DNA of 32,900 nucleotides, from the NCBI GenBank assembly GCA_018369015.1, contig JAGZDD010000022.1, positions 1 to 32,900 of the forward strand, given 5' to 3'. Below, piece after piece: positions 8,421 to 16,015 of the stretch. Made by a program: the position numbers and the translations under genes. Numbering within the stretch: the first letter of the stretch is position 1; every line of letters begins with the position of its first letter. The stretch comes from Clostridiales bacterium (GTDB taxonomy: Bacteria > Bacillota > Clostridia > Lachnospirales > Lachnospiraceae). Below the pieces are notes generated by a model that saw only the letters and a list, made by a program, of their open reading frames with translations, was not told the origin of the DNA and did no database searches.

Positions 8421-10163
8421 TTACGCGGCAGGTGCAGCAGCATTTCCGAAGCTGCTGTCTTCCTGGCTTTCGCTGCTGTCTGGCGCACCGCTACTACTAT
8501 CAGTTTCATCCGTCAGGCCAGTACCGCCGTCCGTTTCATCCAGAGTATCGCCGCTATCCGACGTTTCTCCCGAAGCTTCACTGCTGTCCGTATTTTCTCC
8601 CGGAGCGGCTCCACTGTCCGTATTTTCTCCCGGAACAGCCCCGCTGCTATCCGGTTCCCCCGGAACTGCGCTGCTGCCTGCGCTTTCTCCCAAGGTACTG
8701 TCATTTCCGCTGCCTGCTGCCGGACCTTTGCTCACAATATCAGCAATGCTTTGTCCAAGCGCCGGCAGAGGAATCTCTTTGCCAAGCCACGGCTGTTCGA
8801 CAGACGCAGCTCCCGGCTGTGCAATCTCTGTAGTCATAATTTTCGTAAATTCATCCCAAATCACCTGTCGGCTAAGCGTTACGCCGTTTTTCCCATTAAG
8901 GCCATTTTGCAGCGCAAGCTCGTCCGTATAGTCGCTGAATTTATATACCGTATAAACTCCAGTATTATGATTATAGTGGGTGTACAGAGGCTCCAGCGTA
9001 TAATCCTCAAACGAAAGCTTCGCATTATCGCCCTGACCTTTAAGCTCTACTGTAATCTCTGCCAGTCCTCCGATCAGCCGAGGATATTCGTCCTGAGTCG
9101 AAATAAAATTACCCATGGAATAATAGACAAGCATTTCGTGGCCATCCTCTCTTGTCAGCTTTACATAAGGCTCTAAAACATGAGGATGGGAGGCAATCGT
9201 AATGTCTACGCCATTTTCCAGAAGAAATTGAACCCACTCTTTGGTTTCCTCGCTGGGATCATAGGTATATTCCACACCGCAATGGAGGAAAAAGATCACA
9301 CAATCACTGACTTCCTTAGCTTTGGCAATATCGGCAGCCACCTTTTCTCTATCCAGAAGATCCACAAGATAAGGCTGGTCATCCGGCAATGCAAAGCCAT
9401 TCATACCATAAGTATAGTTAAGCATTGCAAAAGTAATGCCGTTGCGCTCCACTGTTTTTATCGTATCTGCATCAGTCTGATTTTCATGGATACCCAACAC
9501 GGTGATTTCCGGGTGATTCGTTTTCCAGAAATCCAGAGTGTCCTCAATCCCCTGGACATTCCGGTCAAAAACATGGTTTGTCGCGTGCGTGACCACATCA
9601 AAGCCTGCATCAACAAGGGCATCCCCTATCTCCACCGGGCCCGCAAAGCAGGGATAGCCCGAATAATCATTTCTGTTATATGTAAAAATCGTTTCCTGGT
9701 TCACAATTGCCAGATCTGCAGCCTGAATATCCGCTTTGACATTTTCATATAAATGATCGAAATTATAGGAACTGTCCTCCTTTAGTCCGGACTTGTAAAG
9801 GCCGGAATGGATCAGATCATCCCCTACGGCCAGCAGCTTTACCCGTTTAATATTCTGGGCGCCGCCTACCGGCAATGCATCTTTACCACTGCCGGTAGAA
9901 TTACTGTCCTGGGCACTGGAAATGCTTTCCCCGTTTTCTGCGGCGCCGCTCTCCAATAAAGTATTATTGCCATGCCCTGCAAGCTGCTCCGCCTGGGTGC
10001 TGGCCGGGCTTTTGTCCATCGTTGCGGCCCTGACTGGCCCTATAATACAGCCAAGCAGCGCCCCAAGCAGCATAAAGGCTCCAAGCCGCATAAACTTTCC
10101 CTTGGTGCTATGTTCAAAAAAAATTCTTTTCAGCCGCATTTTCCAATCGTTTTTATCTTTCAT
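8421..10163 (-). CDS. CapA-family (poly-gamma-glutamate synthesis/metallophosphatase-like) surface protein
   Basis: This 580-residue protein has a positively charged N terminus and one membrane anchor (about 27-46), so the rest should be outside the cell. A low-complexity linker runs to about residue 105. The CapA domain then covers about 108-410, with motifs AVGDDLIHSG, VNQETIFTY, ATNHVFDRN, FLHCGVEY, IASHPHVLEPYV and YYSMGNFIS. CapA proteins belong to the calcineurin-like phosphoesterase superfamily and act in gamma-polyglutamate capsule export in some bacteria. No capB, capC or capE gene is nearby, so capsule synthesis is not supported here. The last roughly 100 residues are Ser/Gly/Asp/Glu-rich repeats resembling a flexible wall-spanning stalk. 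GGGGA nine bases before the ATG is a modest ribosome site. Confidence 0.85.
   Translation of the reverse strand: MKDKNDWKMRLKRIFFEHSTKGKFMRLGAFMLLGALLGCIIGPVRAATMDKSPASTQAEQLAGHGNNTLLESGAAENGESISSAQDSNSTGSGKDALPVGGAQNIKRVKLLAVGDDLIHSGLYKSGLKEDSSYNFDHLYENVKADIQAADLAIVNQETIFTYNRNDYSGYPCFAGPVEIGDALVDAGFDVVTHATNHVFDRNVQGIEDTLDFWKTNHPEITVLGIHENQTDADTIKTVERNGITFAMLNYTYGMNGFALPDDQPYLVDLLDREKVAADIAKAKEVSDCVIFFLHCGVEYTYDPSEETKEWVQFLLENGVDITIASHPHVLEPYVKLTREDGHEMLVYYSMGNFISTQDEYPRLIGGLAEITVELKGQGDNAKLSFEDYTLEPLYTHYNHNTGVYTVYKFSDYTDELALQNGLNGKNGVTLSRQVIWDEFTKIMTTEIAQPGAASVEQPWLGKEIPLPALGQSIADIVSKGPAAGSGNDSTLGESAGSSAVPGEPDSSGAVPGENTDSGAAPGENTDSSEASGETSDSGDTLDETDGGTGLTDETDSSSGAPDSSESQEDSSFGNAAAPAA
8511..8690 (-). 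repeat. In-frame tandem repeats encoding the acidic tail of the CapA-like protein
   Basis: Two 30-bp units at 8584-8613 and 8614-8643 share an exact 21-bp core and encode the ten-residue unit PGENTDSGAA. Degenerate units flank them. A multiple-of-three unit keeps the frame, so tail length may vary between strains. Confidence 0.7.
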
Positions 10164-10218
10164 TTTCTATTCCCCATTTCAATATCGATCTGTAGCTATA
10201 AGCAACTGCGCCAAACAA

Positions 10219-10255
10219 TTGTTACTATTCACGGCTTCGCCAAGAATAGTAACAA
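10219..10255. repeat. Perfect 12-bp inverted repeat near the capA-like gene
   Basis: TTGTTACTATTC and GAATAGTAACAA flank a 13-base loop. The word TACTATTC resembles the GTAACTATTC start of the other intergenic elements, so it may be a short relative. No T-run follows. Confidence 0.6.
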
Positions 10256-10326
10256 ACAGTTACATCTATAGTATGAATTATAAAGAAGTTATCGAATATT
10301 GTCGAGTAGAAAATTATAAAAGTTCA

Positions 10327-10355
10327 TTGCATTTTATCTCAAACCGCGCTAAAAT
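10327..10355 (+). promoter_or_regulatory. Candidate sigma-A promoter for pncB
   Basis: TTGCAT, a 17-base spacer and TAAAAT on the + strand. It would give a leader of about 190 bases that includes all tandem repeat units in front of pncB. Confidence 0.5.
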
Positions 10356-10413
10356 AAAGTTTAACTTATTTCGCCATTCTTTACAGATGACAAGACAGTA
10401 TTTCTGTATAGTC

Positions 10414-10544
10414 TAAAAAGCATGGCCAAGAAAGAGGAAAACCCGTAAAGGGATACCTGTATGGCCCAAAAAACATGGCCAGGAAAGAGGAAAACCCGTA
10501 AAGGGATACCTGTATGGCCTTAAAAAGCATGGCCAGGAAAGAGG
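10414..10544 (+). repeat. 2.4-copy tandem repeat of 53/54 bp before pncB
   Basis: The word CATGGCCARGAAAGAGGAAA recurs at 10421, 10474 and 10528. Copies 1 and 2 also share the following segment ACCCGTAAAGGGATACCTGT. The third copy is cut short where pncB begins and supplies its GAGG ribosome site. Copies 1 and 2 each hold a possible eight-codon reading frame ending at CCG TAA. Confidence 0.85.
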
Positions 10545-10549
10545 AAATT

Positions 10550-12010
10550 ATGAGCAGATATAACCTGACATTACTTACGGATTTGTATGAATTAACGATG
10601 ATGCAGGGCTATTATGAAAATAGTTCCAATGAAACTGTCGTTTTCGATGTTTTTTACCGCAATAATCCAAGCGGCGGAGCCTACGCCATCACTGCCGGCT
10701 TAGAACAGGTCATTGATTATATCAAAAATCTGTCCTTTGACCAGGAAGATATTGATTATCTGAAATCTACCGGCTTCTTCCACGATGCGTTTTTGAATTA
10801 TCTTTCAAGCTTCCGTTTTTCAGGAGATATTTACGCAATCCCGGAAGGAACTGTCGTATTTCCAAAGGAGCCTTTATTGAAAGTGGTTGCCCCCATTATT
10901 GAGGCCCAGCTCATTGAAACGGCAATTCTTAATATCATTAATCACCAAAGTCTTATTGCAACAAAGGCTTCCCGCGTCGTCTATGCTGCCGGGGGCGGCG
11001 TTATGGAATTTGGGCTTCGCCGCGCCCAAGGCCCGGACGCAGGAACCTATGGCGCCCGCGCCGCCGTCATTGCCGGATGTGTTGGAACATCCAACGTACT
11101 TGCCGGAAAAATGTTTGATATTCCCGTCAAGGGAACCCATGCCCATAGTTGGATTATGAGCTTTAAAACAGAGCTTGAGGCCTTCCGCAACTACGCCCGG
11201 CTCTATCCAGACAACTGCCTTCTTCTCGTAGATACGTACGACACATTAAAGTCCGGCGTTCCCCATGCCATACAGGTCTTTGATGAAATGAAGGCCGCCG
11301 GCATTACTCCAAAGCTTTACGGAATCCGTCTGGACAGCGGCGATCTTGCCTACCTTTCCAAAAAGGCCAGAAAAATGCTGGATGCCGCCGGTTATACTGA
11401 CGCGGTTATTTCCGCCTCCAGCGACTTAGATGAATACCTTATCGAAAGCCTGAAAAGCCAGGGCGCGCAGATCACCTCCTGGGGCGTAGGCACGAATCTG
11501 ATTACCTCCAAGGATTGCCCCGCTTTTGGCGGCGTTTACAAGCTGGCTGCCGTAGAAGGGCCTGATGGCAGCTTTATTCCTAAAATCAAGGTATCTGAAA
11601 ATATTGAGAAGGTGACAAATCCCGGCAATAAGACGATTTTCCGGCTTTACGATAAAGTTACCGGAAAAATCCGCGGAGATCTGATTTCTCTCGTTGGTGA
11701 AAGCTACGATTCAGGCAATTCCCTTATTATTTTCGACCCCATTGCCACATGGAAGCGGACCTATCTTGAAGCGGATTCCTATACAGTTCGCGAACTGCTT
11801 GTTCCGGTTTTTAAAAACGGCGAATGTGTTTATACCACTCCGTCAGTGATGGAAATCCAGGCCTACTGTATGAAAGAGCTGGCAACCCTTTGGGATGAAT
11901 CCCGCCGGCTGGCCAACCCGCAGACTGTATACGTTGACCTTTCAAAACCGCTTTGGGAGCTGAAAAACCAGCTTTTGGACAACATCCACAACTTTAAAGA
12001 CAAGAGATAA
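10550..12010 (+). CDS. pncB: Nicotinate phosphoribosyltransferase
   Basis: This 486-residue enzyme makes nicotinate mononucleotide from nicotinate and PRPP with ATP, the entry step of NAD salvage. Motifs seen are LTDLYELTMMQGYY (9-22), FDVFYRNNP (32-40), EFGLRRAQG (153-161) and GTHAHSW (195-201) with the phosphorylated-type histidine. GIRLDSGDL and SASSDLDEY of the PRPP/phosphate-binding barrel are also present. I set the start at 10550: GAGG lies five bases before it and the family begins at YNLTLLTDLYE. An in-frame ATG at 10514 would add 12 residues encoded by the tandem repeat. It is transcribed alone, and its stop codon merges into a long hairpin at 12009. Confidence 0.94.
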   Translation: MSRYNLTLLTDLYELTMMQGYYENSSNETVVFDVFYRNNPSGGAYAITAGLEQVIDYIKNLSFDQEDIDYLKSTGFFHDAFLNYLSSFRFSGDIYAIPEGTVVFPKEPLLKVVAPIIEAQLIETAILNIINHQSLIATKASRVVYAAGGGVMEFGLRRAQGPDAGTYGARAAVIAGCVGTSNVLAGKMFDIPVKGTHAHSWIMSFKTELEAFRNYARLYPDNCLLLVDTYDTLKSGVPHAIQVFDEMKAAGITPKLYGIRLDSGDLAYLSKKARKMLDAAGYTDAVISASSDLDEYLIESLKSQGAQITSWGVGTNLITSKDCPAFGGVYKLAAVEGPDGSFIPKIKVSENIEKVTNPGNKTIFRLYDKVTGKIRGDLISLVGESYDSGNSLIIFDPIATWKRTYLEADSYTVRELLVPVFKNGECVYTTPSVMEIQAYCMKELATLWDESRRLANPQTVYVDLSKPLWELKNQLLDNIHNFKDKR

Positions 12011-12128
12011 ACACAGGGCCGCACCCGTATCCGCCTTAAACCAGCAATCGTTTGGACATACGTCCAAACGATTGCTAAAACTCCCTTAGCAGGAACTATT
12101 AAAGGCAGGCCGATGCGGCCTTGTGTTT
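12009..12128. repeat. Nested long hairpin between convergent pncB and TPM gene
   Basis: The outer arms AAACACAGGGCCGCA and TGCGGCCTTGTGTTT pair over 15 bp with one G-U on the + strand. The centre is a perfect 15-bp stem, AGCAATCGTTTGGAC and its complement, around a four-base loop, and GCCTT/AAGGC pairs between them. It starts at the last bases of the pncB stop codon. It may end transcripts from both sides, but T-runs are weak; it resembles the other palindromic elements here. Confidence 0.75.
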
Positions 12129-12177
12129 TCATAAAACATTTCTCTTATATCAAATTTCTTAATGTTATTTCAAGCTA

Positions 12178-13062
12178 TCAATCATCATGCTCAATATGCC
12201 GTGTAACAGTTGTTGTATCGACAAGAGTATCTTCCTGGCTGATTATGTTTATGGAGTCTTTCACAAGATAATCTTTAGCATGAACCGCCATCGGCGTTTT
12301 TCTCCGTTTCACAAGCCATACGACCAAAACAACAATAGCTCCAATCATAAGGGACCCAACGAGCCATTCATAAGCCCGTTCTGCAGTTACCGGCCGCCGT
12401 ACCCAAACATCAGGGTCAACATTCATAATTACGCTGACGTATTCGAGAAAGGCGCGGGCGCCCCGGGCATAACGTTCAGAATCTATATCCCGGTTAATAT
12501 CATTTAGCATACGTTCAATGCGTTCATCACTAAAACAATACTGAACCGTTTCCCCCTGCAGGGATATATGAATTGTATCATAATACTGAGTATGGCAAAT
12601 CATAAGTAAAATAGCATTTTTTTCGCTTCCATAACCGTAGCCGCCATTTTCTAAATAGGCGTCTGCCAGATTGCCTATTGTTTCTCCCTGGAGGTCATCT
12701 ACAGTTACAATGACCGTATCAATTCCCTTTTCCTCCCGAACCTGGTCAAGCTGGTCACGCAGTGCCTGTTTATCCTCCGCAGAAAAAATACCCGCTCCAT
12801 CCTCAAGCCATATTTTCCCGGAGTAGGCGGATATTTCACTGCCATCTCCCTCCTGAAGCACCTTGGCACCGTCGCTGCCTGGCTCGGTATCTGAAGTGCT
12901 CACAGGCGGCTGTTCAGAAATACTCTCCGGCTGTAAATTCCCGCTTTCTGTCTGCGAGGCATAGGCAGTTCTTGTCCAAATCAGACATAAAAAACAGCAA
13001 AGTATACATGCAGCCGTGATACTATAAAATTTATTTTTTCTATTTGTATTTTTCTTCATCAT
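12178..13062 (-). CDS. TPM-domain secreted/membrane protein, copy B (YdjH-like)
   Basis: This 294-residue protein has a hydrophobic signal segment (about 13-35), a Ser/Glu-rich linker and a TPM domain (about 81-215; LEDGAGIFSAEDKQALRDQL, then DTVIVTVDDLQG and YGYGSEKNAILLMI). A membrane helix near 230-250 precedes a short cytoplasmic tail ending in RHIEHDD. TPM domains occur in Psb32, MOLO-1 and bacterial YgcG-type proteins, with roles in photosystem repair or membrane-protein assembly; some have weak phosphatase activity. It is the second member of a duplicated gene pair and lies two bases after the zinc-ribbon copy B. Unlike copy A it lacks a Gly-rich C terminus. GGGG lies five bases before the first of two ATGs. 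It resembles B. subtilis YdjH by layout; identity is not proven. Confidence 0.75.
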   Translation of the reverse strand: MMKKNTNRKNKFYSITAACILCCFLCLIWTRTAYASQTESGNLQPESISEQPPVSTSDTEPGSDGAKVLQEGDGSEISAYSGKIWLEDGAGIFSAEDKQALRDQLDQVREEKGIDTVIVTVDDLQGETIGNLADAYLENGGYGYGSEKNAILLMICHTQYYDTIHISLQGETVQYCFSDERIERMLNDINRDIDSERYARGARAFLEYVSVIMNVDPDVWVRRPVTAERAYEWLVGSLMIGAIVVLVVWLVKRRKTPMAVHAKDYLVKDSINIISQEDTLVDTTTVTRHIEHDD

Positions 13063-13064
13063 AT

Positions 13065-14072
13065 TTACCCCATCGTCAACATCATAATATATAACGCTGC
13101 ACTGACAATGCCGCCAAGTAAAAGCAGCTTCGATTTAGCCAATGGCCCCCGGCCAACGACACGGCCAGTCTGGCCATTCATCATAAACTGATATTTCTTG
13201 CCCTTATAGACAGTGGAAAGTGTCCAGACAGGCAGCAGTGTATAAGTATTTTCTGTACTTGTAAATTTAACATTTTGAACCGGAAGCTCCAAAGTCTTAT
13301 AAGAAGGGATCGTTCCCTTTATACACTTAATAGCTTCCTTTGTCAAATCATTGGCTGCTGTCTTAAAAATCTGCTCTTTGTCATAATCATATTGGCTTGA
13401 ATCAAATCCGGTTAAGTAGGGCATTGCAAATGTCTTTACCTCCGAAAAATCAAACGGCTCCAGCCTGGCCATCTCATCATCAGGCATCTTTTCAGAAGCG
13501 TCATAAGGCACATTTGCAAAGCTCAGCTCGCCTTCACGGTAAACCCGGTAATGGCTGATCGTTGTAATTTCCGTATCTCCACGGCGGGATACCTTTTCCC
13601 TGGTCGCCGTACCGCTGAGTATAACCCTGGCTTTCATATTAAACAGCCAGTAGGGAACATACATCCCCCGAATTTCATTGAGATGCTTTGGCTTTATAAA
13701 AGCAGATGGTGCAAATGTTCCATTGCAGCTTTTCTTAAATGCCGCTATTGCCGCCTTTTTATCAATCTTAAAAGGAATGATTTTCTGAGGCCGGTAATTC
13801 CCGGACAACCGGTCAGCTAATATTAATGGGGTATCGCAGTATTCACAGGTAACGGAACAAACCTTTTCCTCAGCGATAAGGACACTTCCACAATTTGGGC
13901 AATGATATTCATAGCATTTTCCGTCATTCCCCAATGCCGCTCCAAGGTCTTCTTCATTATCCATTACAACATCTTCACTATGGCCGCAATGGCCGCACGA
14001 TAACTTTCCCAGAGCCGGATCATAAGACATATTCGACCCACACCCCGGACAACTATATTGCTTTATCATCAT
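13065..14072 (-). CDS. Double zinc-ribbon membrane protein, copy B (YdjG-like)
   Basis: This protein of 335 residues opens with two zinc-ribbon modules, four CxxC pairs in the first 80 residues (CPGC, CGHC, CPNC, CEYC). A long soluble domain with PQKIIPFKIDKKAAIAAFKK and YVPYWLFNMKARV follows. A conserved segment GRVVGRGPLAKSK precedes one C-terminal membrane helix. Architecture and length match B. subtilis YdjG, encoded beside a TPM protein in the pspA-ydjGHI operon. The role is unknown; YdjG/YdjH-type proteins are linked to membrane stress. I prefer the start at 14072 because AAGGAG lies between the ATG at 14093 and this one, nine bases before it. It is strongly similar to copy A along its whole length. 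Confidence 0.78.
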   Translation of the reverse strand: MMIKQYSCPGCGSNMSYDPALGKLSCGHCGHSEDVVMDNEEDLGAALGNDGKCYEYHCPNCGSVLIAEEKVCSVTCEYCDTPLILADRLSGNYRPQKIIPFKIDKKAAIAAFKKSCNGTFAPSAFIKPKHLNEIRGMYVPYWLFNMKARVILSGTATREKVSRRGDTEITTISHYRVYREGELSFANVPYDASEKMPDDEMARLEPFDFSEVKTFAMPYLTGFDSSQYDYDKEQIFKTAANDLTKEAIKCIKGTIPSYKTLELPVQNVKFTSTENTYTLLPVWTLSTVYKGKKYQFMMNGQTGRVVGRGPLAKSKLLLLGGIVSAALYIMMLTMG

Positions 14073-14089
14073 AACGCTATTCTCCTTCG

Positions 14090-14965
14090 TCAAAAACTTC
14101 TTCCCCCGCCGCCATGGATCTGCCCGCTGCTGCTGCGGTGCGTTGTCGTTGTATTTCCCTGGCTGCTGCTTCGCTCAATGTGCCGCGTTGTTGTCACCGT
14201 ATTGATAAAAGTATCCTCCTGGCCTGTGATTGTTACAGTATTTTCCATAAGATAATCGCCTGCGCTCACTGCCATCGGCGTTCCCCTGCGCAAAACAAGC
14301 CACAAAATCACTGAAATAACTGCGCCTATAACAGCAGAAATCCCTAACCGGAATAAAACGCCGGAAACAGTCATCGGTTCTTTGATTTTAGTGTCCGGAT
14401 CGGTATTCATATAAAGGCTCACGGACTGAATAAAGGAACGGGCGCTCTTTACGTAATTGTTATCCCCAAGCGCATTCGCAATGTCATCTAACATCTTGTC
14501 AATGCGCTTGTCACTGAAACTTTTAAGGGCTGTTGTTCCTTGGGTAGATATGTAAATTTCCCTGCCGTCCACGTCAATCAAGAGCAGTACGGCATTATTT
14601 TCCGCGCCAAAGCCGTATCCGCCGTCATCCAGATAATCATCGGCAAATTGCTCCGCAGTTTTGCTCCCTGTACCTTTAACAGTCACAATAACAACATCAA
14701 CACCCTTAGCCTCCCGTACCCCGGCCAGCTCTTTAGCAAGCTTCCTGGCTTCTTTGCTGTCGAACAGCCCGGCGCCGTCATAAAGCCACATGCTCTCTTT
14801 ATCAGACAGCCAGGAACTCTCCCTGGCCGTCTTTGCCGGACTATTTGACAGCCAGGCCCCGCCGCCAGCCCCAGCGGCATAGCTGGGCCTTCCCGCAAAC
14901 ATACCGGAGAAAAGGCACAGCAGAAGCACTGTCGCCAGAGCAGCAATTTTATTTTTCCTTTTCAT
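14090..14965 (-). CDS. TPM-domain secreted/membrane protein, copy A (YdjH-like)
   Basis: This 291-residue protein has a signal segment (about 7-30, with AGRPSYAAG as likely cleavage region). A TPM domain covers about 58-185 (WLYDGAGLFDSKEARKLAKE, VDVVIVTVKGTG, GGYGFGAENNAVLLLIDVDG). One membrane helix lies near 205-228, and the Thr/Ser-rich tail ends in GGGGRSF, as is common in YgcG/TPM proteins. It shares the RRxTPMAV segment and the RHIE tail motif with copy B, showing that the two pairs arose by duplication. It sits eight bases behind zinc-ribbon copy A's stop and is followed directly by zinc-ribbon copy B. Partner and substrate are not known. Confidence 0.77.
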   Translation of the reverse strand: MKRKNKIAALATVLLLCLFSGMFAGRPSYAAGAGGGAWLSNSPAKTARESSWLSDKESMWLYDGAGLFDSKEARKLAKELAGVREAKGVDVVIVTVKGTGSKTAEQFADDYLDDGGYGFGAENNAVLLLIDVDGREIYISTQGTTALKSFSDKRIDKMLDDIANALGDNNYVKSARSFIQSVSLYMNTDPDTKIKEPMTVSGVLFRLGISAVIGAVISVILWLVLRRGTPMAVSAGDYLMENTVTITGQEDTFINTVTTTRHIERSSSQGNTTTTHRSSSGQIHGGGGRSF

Positions 14966-14972
14966 CCCCTTC

Positions 14973-15980
14973 TCACCCCACGATCATTAAAATAGCAAAA
15001 CATAAAATACTGACAGCAGCTCCGAAAATTGCAATTTTCCCCGCAGACACAGGCGAGCGGCCGACAACACGGCCGGTCTGTCCATTCATCATAAAACGGT
15101 ACTCTTTCCCTTTATAAACCGTTGAAAGCGACCAAACCGGAAGCAGTGCGTATTCATTGCCTAAATCCATAAAATCAACATTTTGCACGGAAAGCTCAAC
15201 GGTCGTATACGCAGGAAATGTCTGGCGGAGCCTGCCGACGGCCCCCGGGGCCAGCCGCTCCTTTACCTCAGGGTAAAGCTGTCCATCTTCATAATCATAT
15301 TGGCTCGAGTCAAAGCCCGCGAGATAGGGCATTGCAAAGGTTTTAATTTCAGAAAAGCGGTAAGGCTCCAGCTTCGCCATTTCTTCGTCAGGCATACGCT
15401 CCGAAGCATCGTGAGGTACATTGGCAAACTCCATCTCACCTTCCCGAAATACCCTAAAATAGCTGGTTTTTATGTATTCCGTATCACCTCTGCGGGATAC
15501 ATGCACCTTTGTGGCCGTACCACTCACTGTGGCATGGGCTTTCACATGGAACAGCCAATAAGGAACATAGGTTCCGTGGAGCTTGCTAATATTCCCGGAT
15601 TTCATAAAAGCTGCCGGAGCAAACCAGCCATTATGGCACCATTTTTTAAATGCCGCCTTCGCCGCTTTTTTATCTATTTTAAAAGGTATAATCTTTTGAG
15701 GGCGGTAATTTCCTGCCAAACGGTCACAAAGAACCAAAGGCGCCTGGCAATATTCACATGTCACTGAGGAAGTTTTTTCATCGGTCACAAGAATACTCCC
15801 GCAATTCGGGCAATGATATTCGTAAGCCTCCCCAAAATCCCCTGGACCTTCTTCCTTATTCCCGTCATCATCTGGCATAACCGGCTCGCTAAAGCCGCAA
15901 TGGCTGCATGACAGCTTATTCAGTGCCGGATCATAGGCCATATCCGCGCCGCATCCCGGACAATTATATTTCTTTATCAT
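14973..15980 (-). CDS. Double zinc-ribbon membrane protein, copy A (YdjG-like)
   Basis: This protein of 335 residues has CxxC pairs at 7/10, 25/28, 57/60 and 75/78 (two zinc ribbons). The conserved PQKIIPFKIDKKAA and YVPYWLFHVKA blocks follow, with a single C-terminal membrane helix (KIAIFGAAVSILCFAILMIV). It is clearly a paralogue of copy B. The start is uncertain: an ATG lies at 16007, but AGGAG falls downstream of it, so initiation at the TTG (15986) or ATG (15980) is more likely. Copy B also begins its conserved region with MIKxYxCPGCG. It follows the isochorismatase-fold gene by about 35 bases, so all five genes probably share a transcript. Function is unknown; a membrane-stress role is inferred from resemblance to YdjG. 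Confidence 0.77.
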   Translation of the reverse strand: MIKKYNCPGCGADMAYDPALNKLSCSHCGFSEPVMPDDDGNKEEGPGDFGEAYEYHCPNCGSILVTDEKTSSVTCEYCQAPLVLCDRLAGNYRPQKIIPFKIDKKAAKAAFKKWCHNGWFAPAAFMKSGNISKLHGTYVPYWLFHVKAHATVSGTATKVHVSRRGDTEYIKTSYFRVFREGEMEFANVPHDASERMPDEEMAKLEPYRFSEIKTFAMPYLAGFDSSQYDYEDGQLYPEVKERLAPGAVGRLRQTFPAYTTVELSVQNVDFMDLGNEYALLPVWSLSTVYKGKEYRFMMNGQTGRVVGRSPVSAGKIAIFGAAVSILCFAILMIVG

Positions 15981-16015
15981 AACCAAATACTTCTCCTGTG
16001 CCGTCAATCCAAAGG

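Larger units (their letters stand above)
10164..10413. other. Divergent intergenic region between capA-like gene and pncB
   Basis: No gene is seen. It holds a perfect 12-bp hairpin (10219-10255), a likely + strand promoter (10327-10355) and a small ACAG/CTGT hairpin near 10395-10408. The tandem repeat before pncB follows directly. Confidence 0.5.

Noticed and set aside
8397..9176. 259-codon + strand frame
   Set aside because: It is the antisense of the repetitive CapA tail, with Phe/Arg/Ser-rich nonsense sequence and no ribosome site.
8421..10163. Gamma-polyglutamate capsule locus
   Set aside because: Only a CapA-like protein is present; no ligase or transporter genes of the pathway are nearby.
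10414..10544. Possible CRISPR array before pncB
   Set aside because: The units are adjacent tandem copies without unique spacers, and no cas gene is nearby.
10356..10549. NAD-responsive riboswitch before pncB
   Set aside because: No conserved core of a known NAD riboswitch is recognisable; the leader is dominated by tandem repeats.
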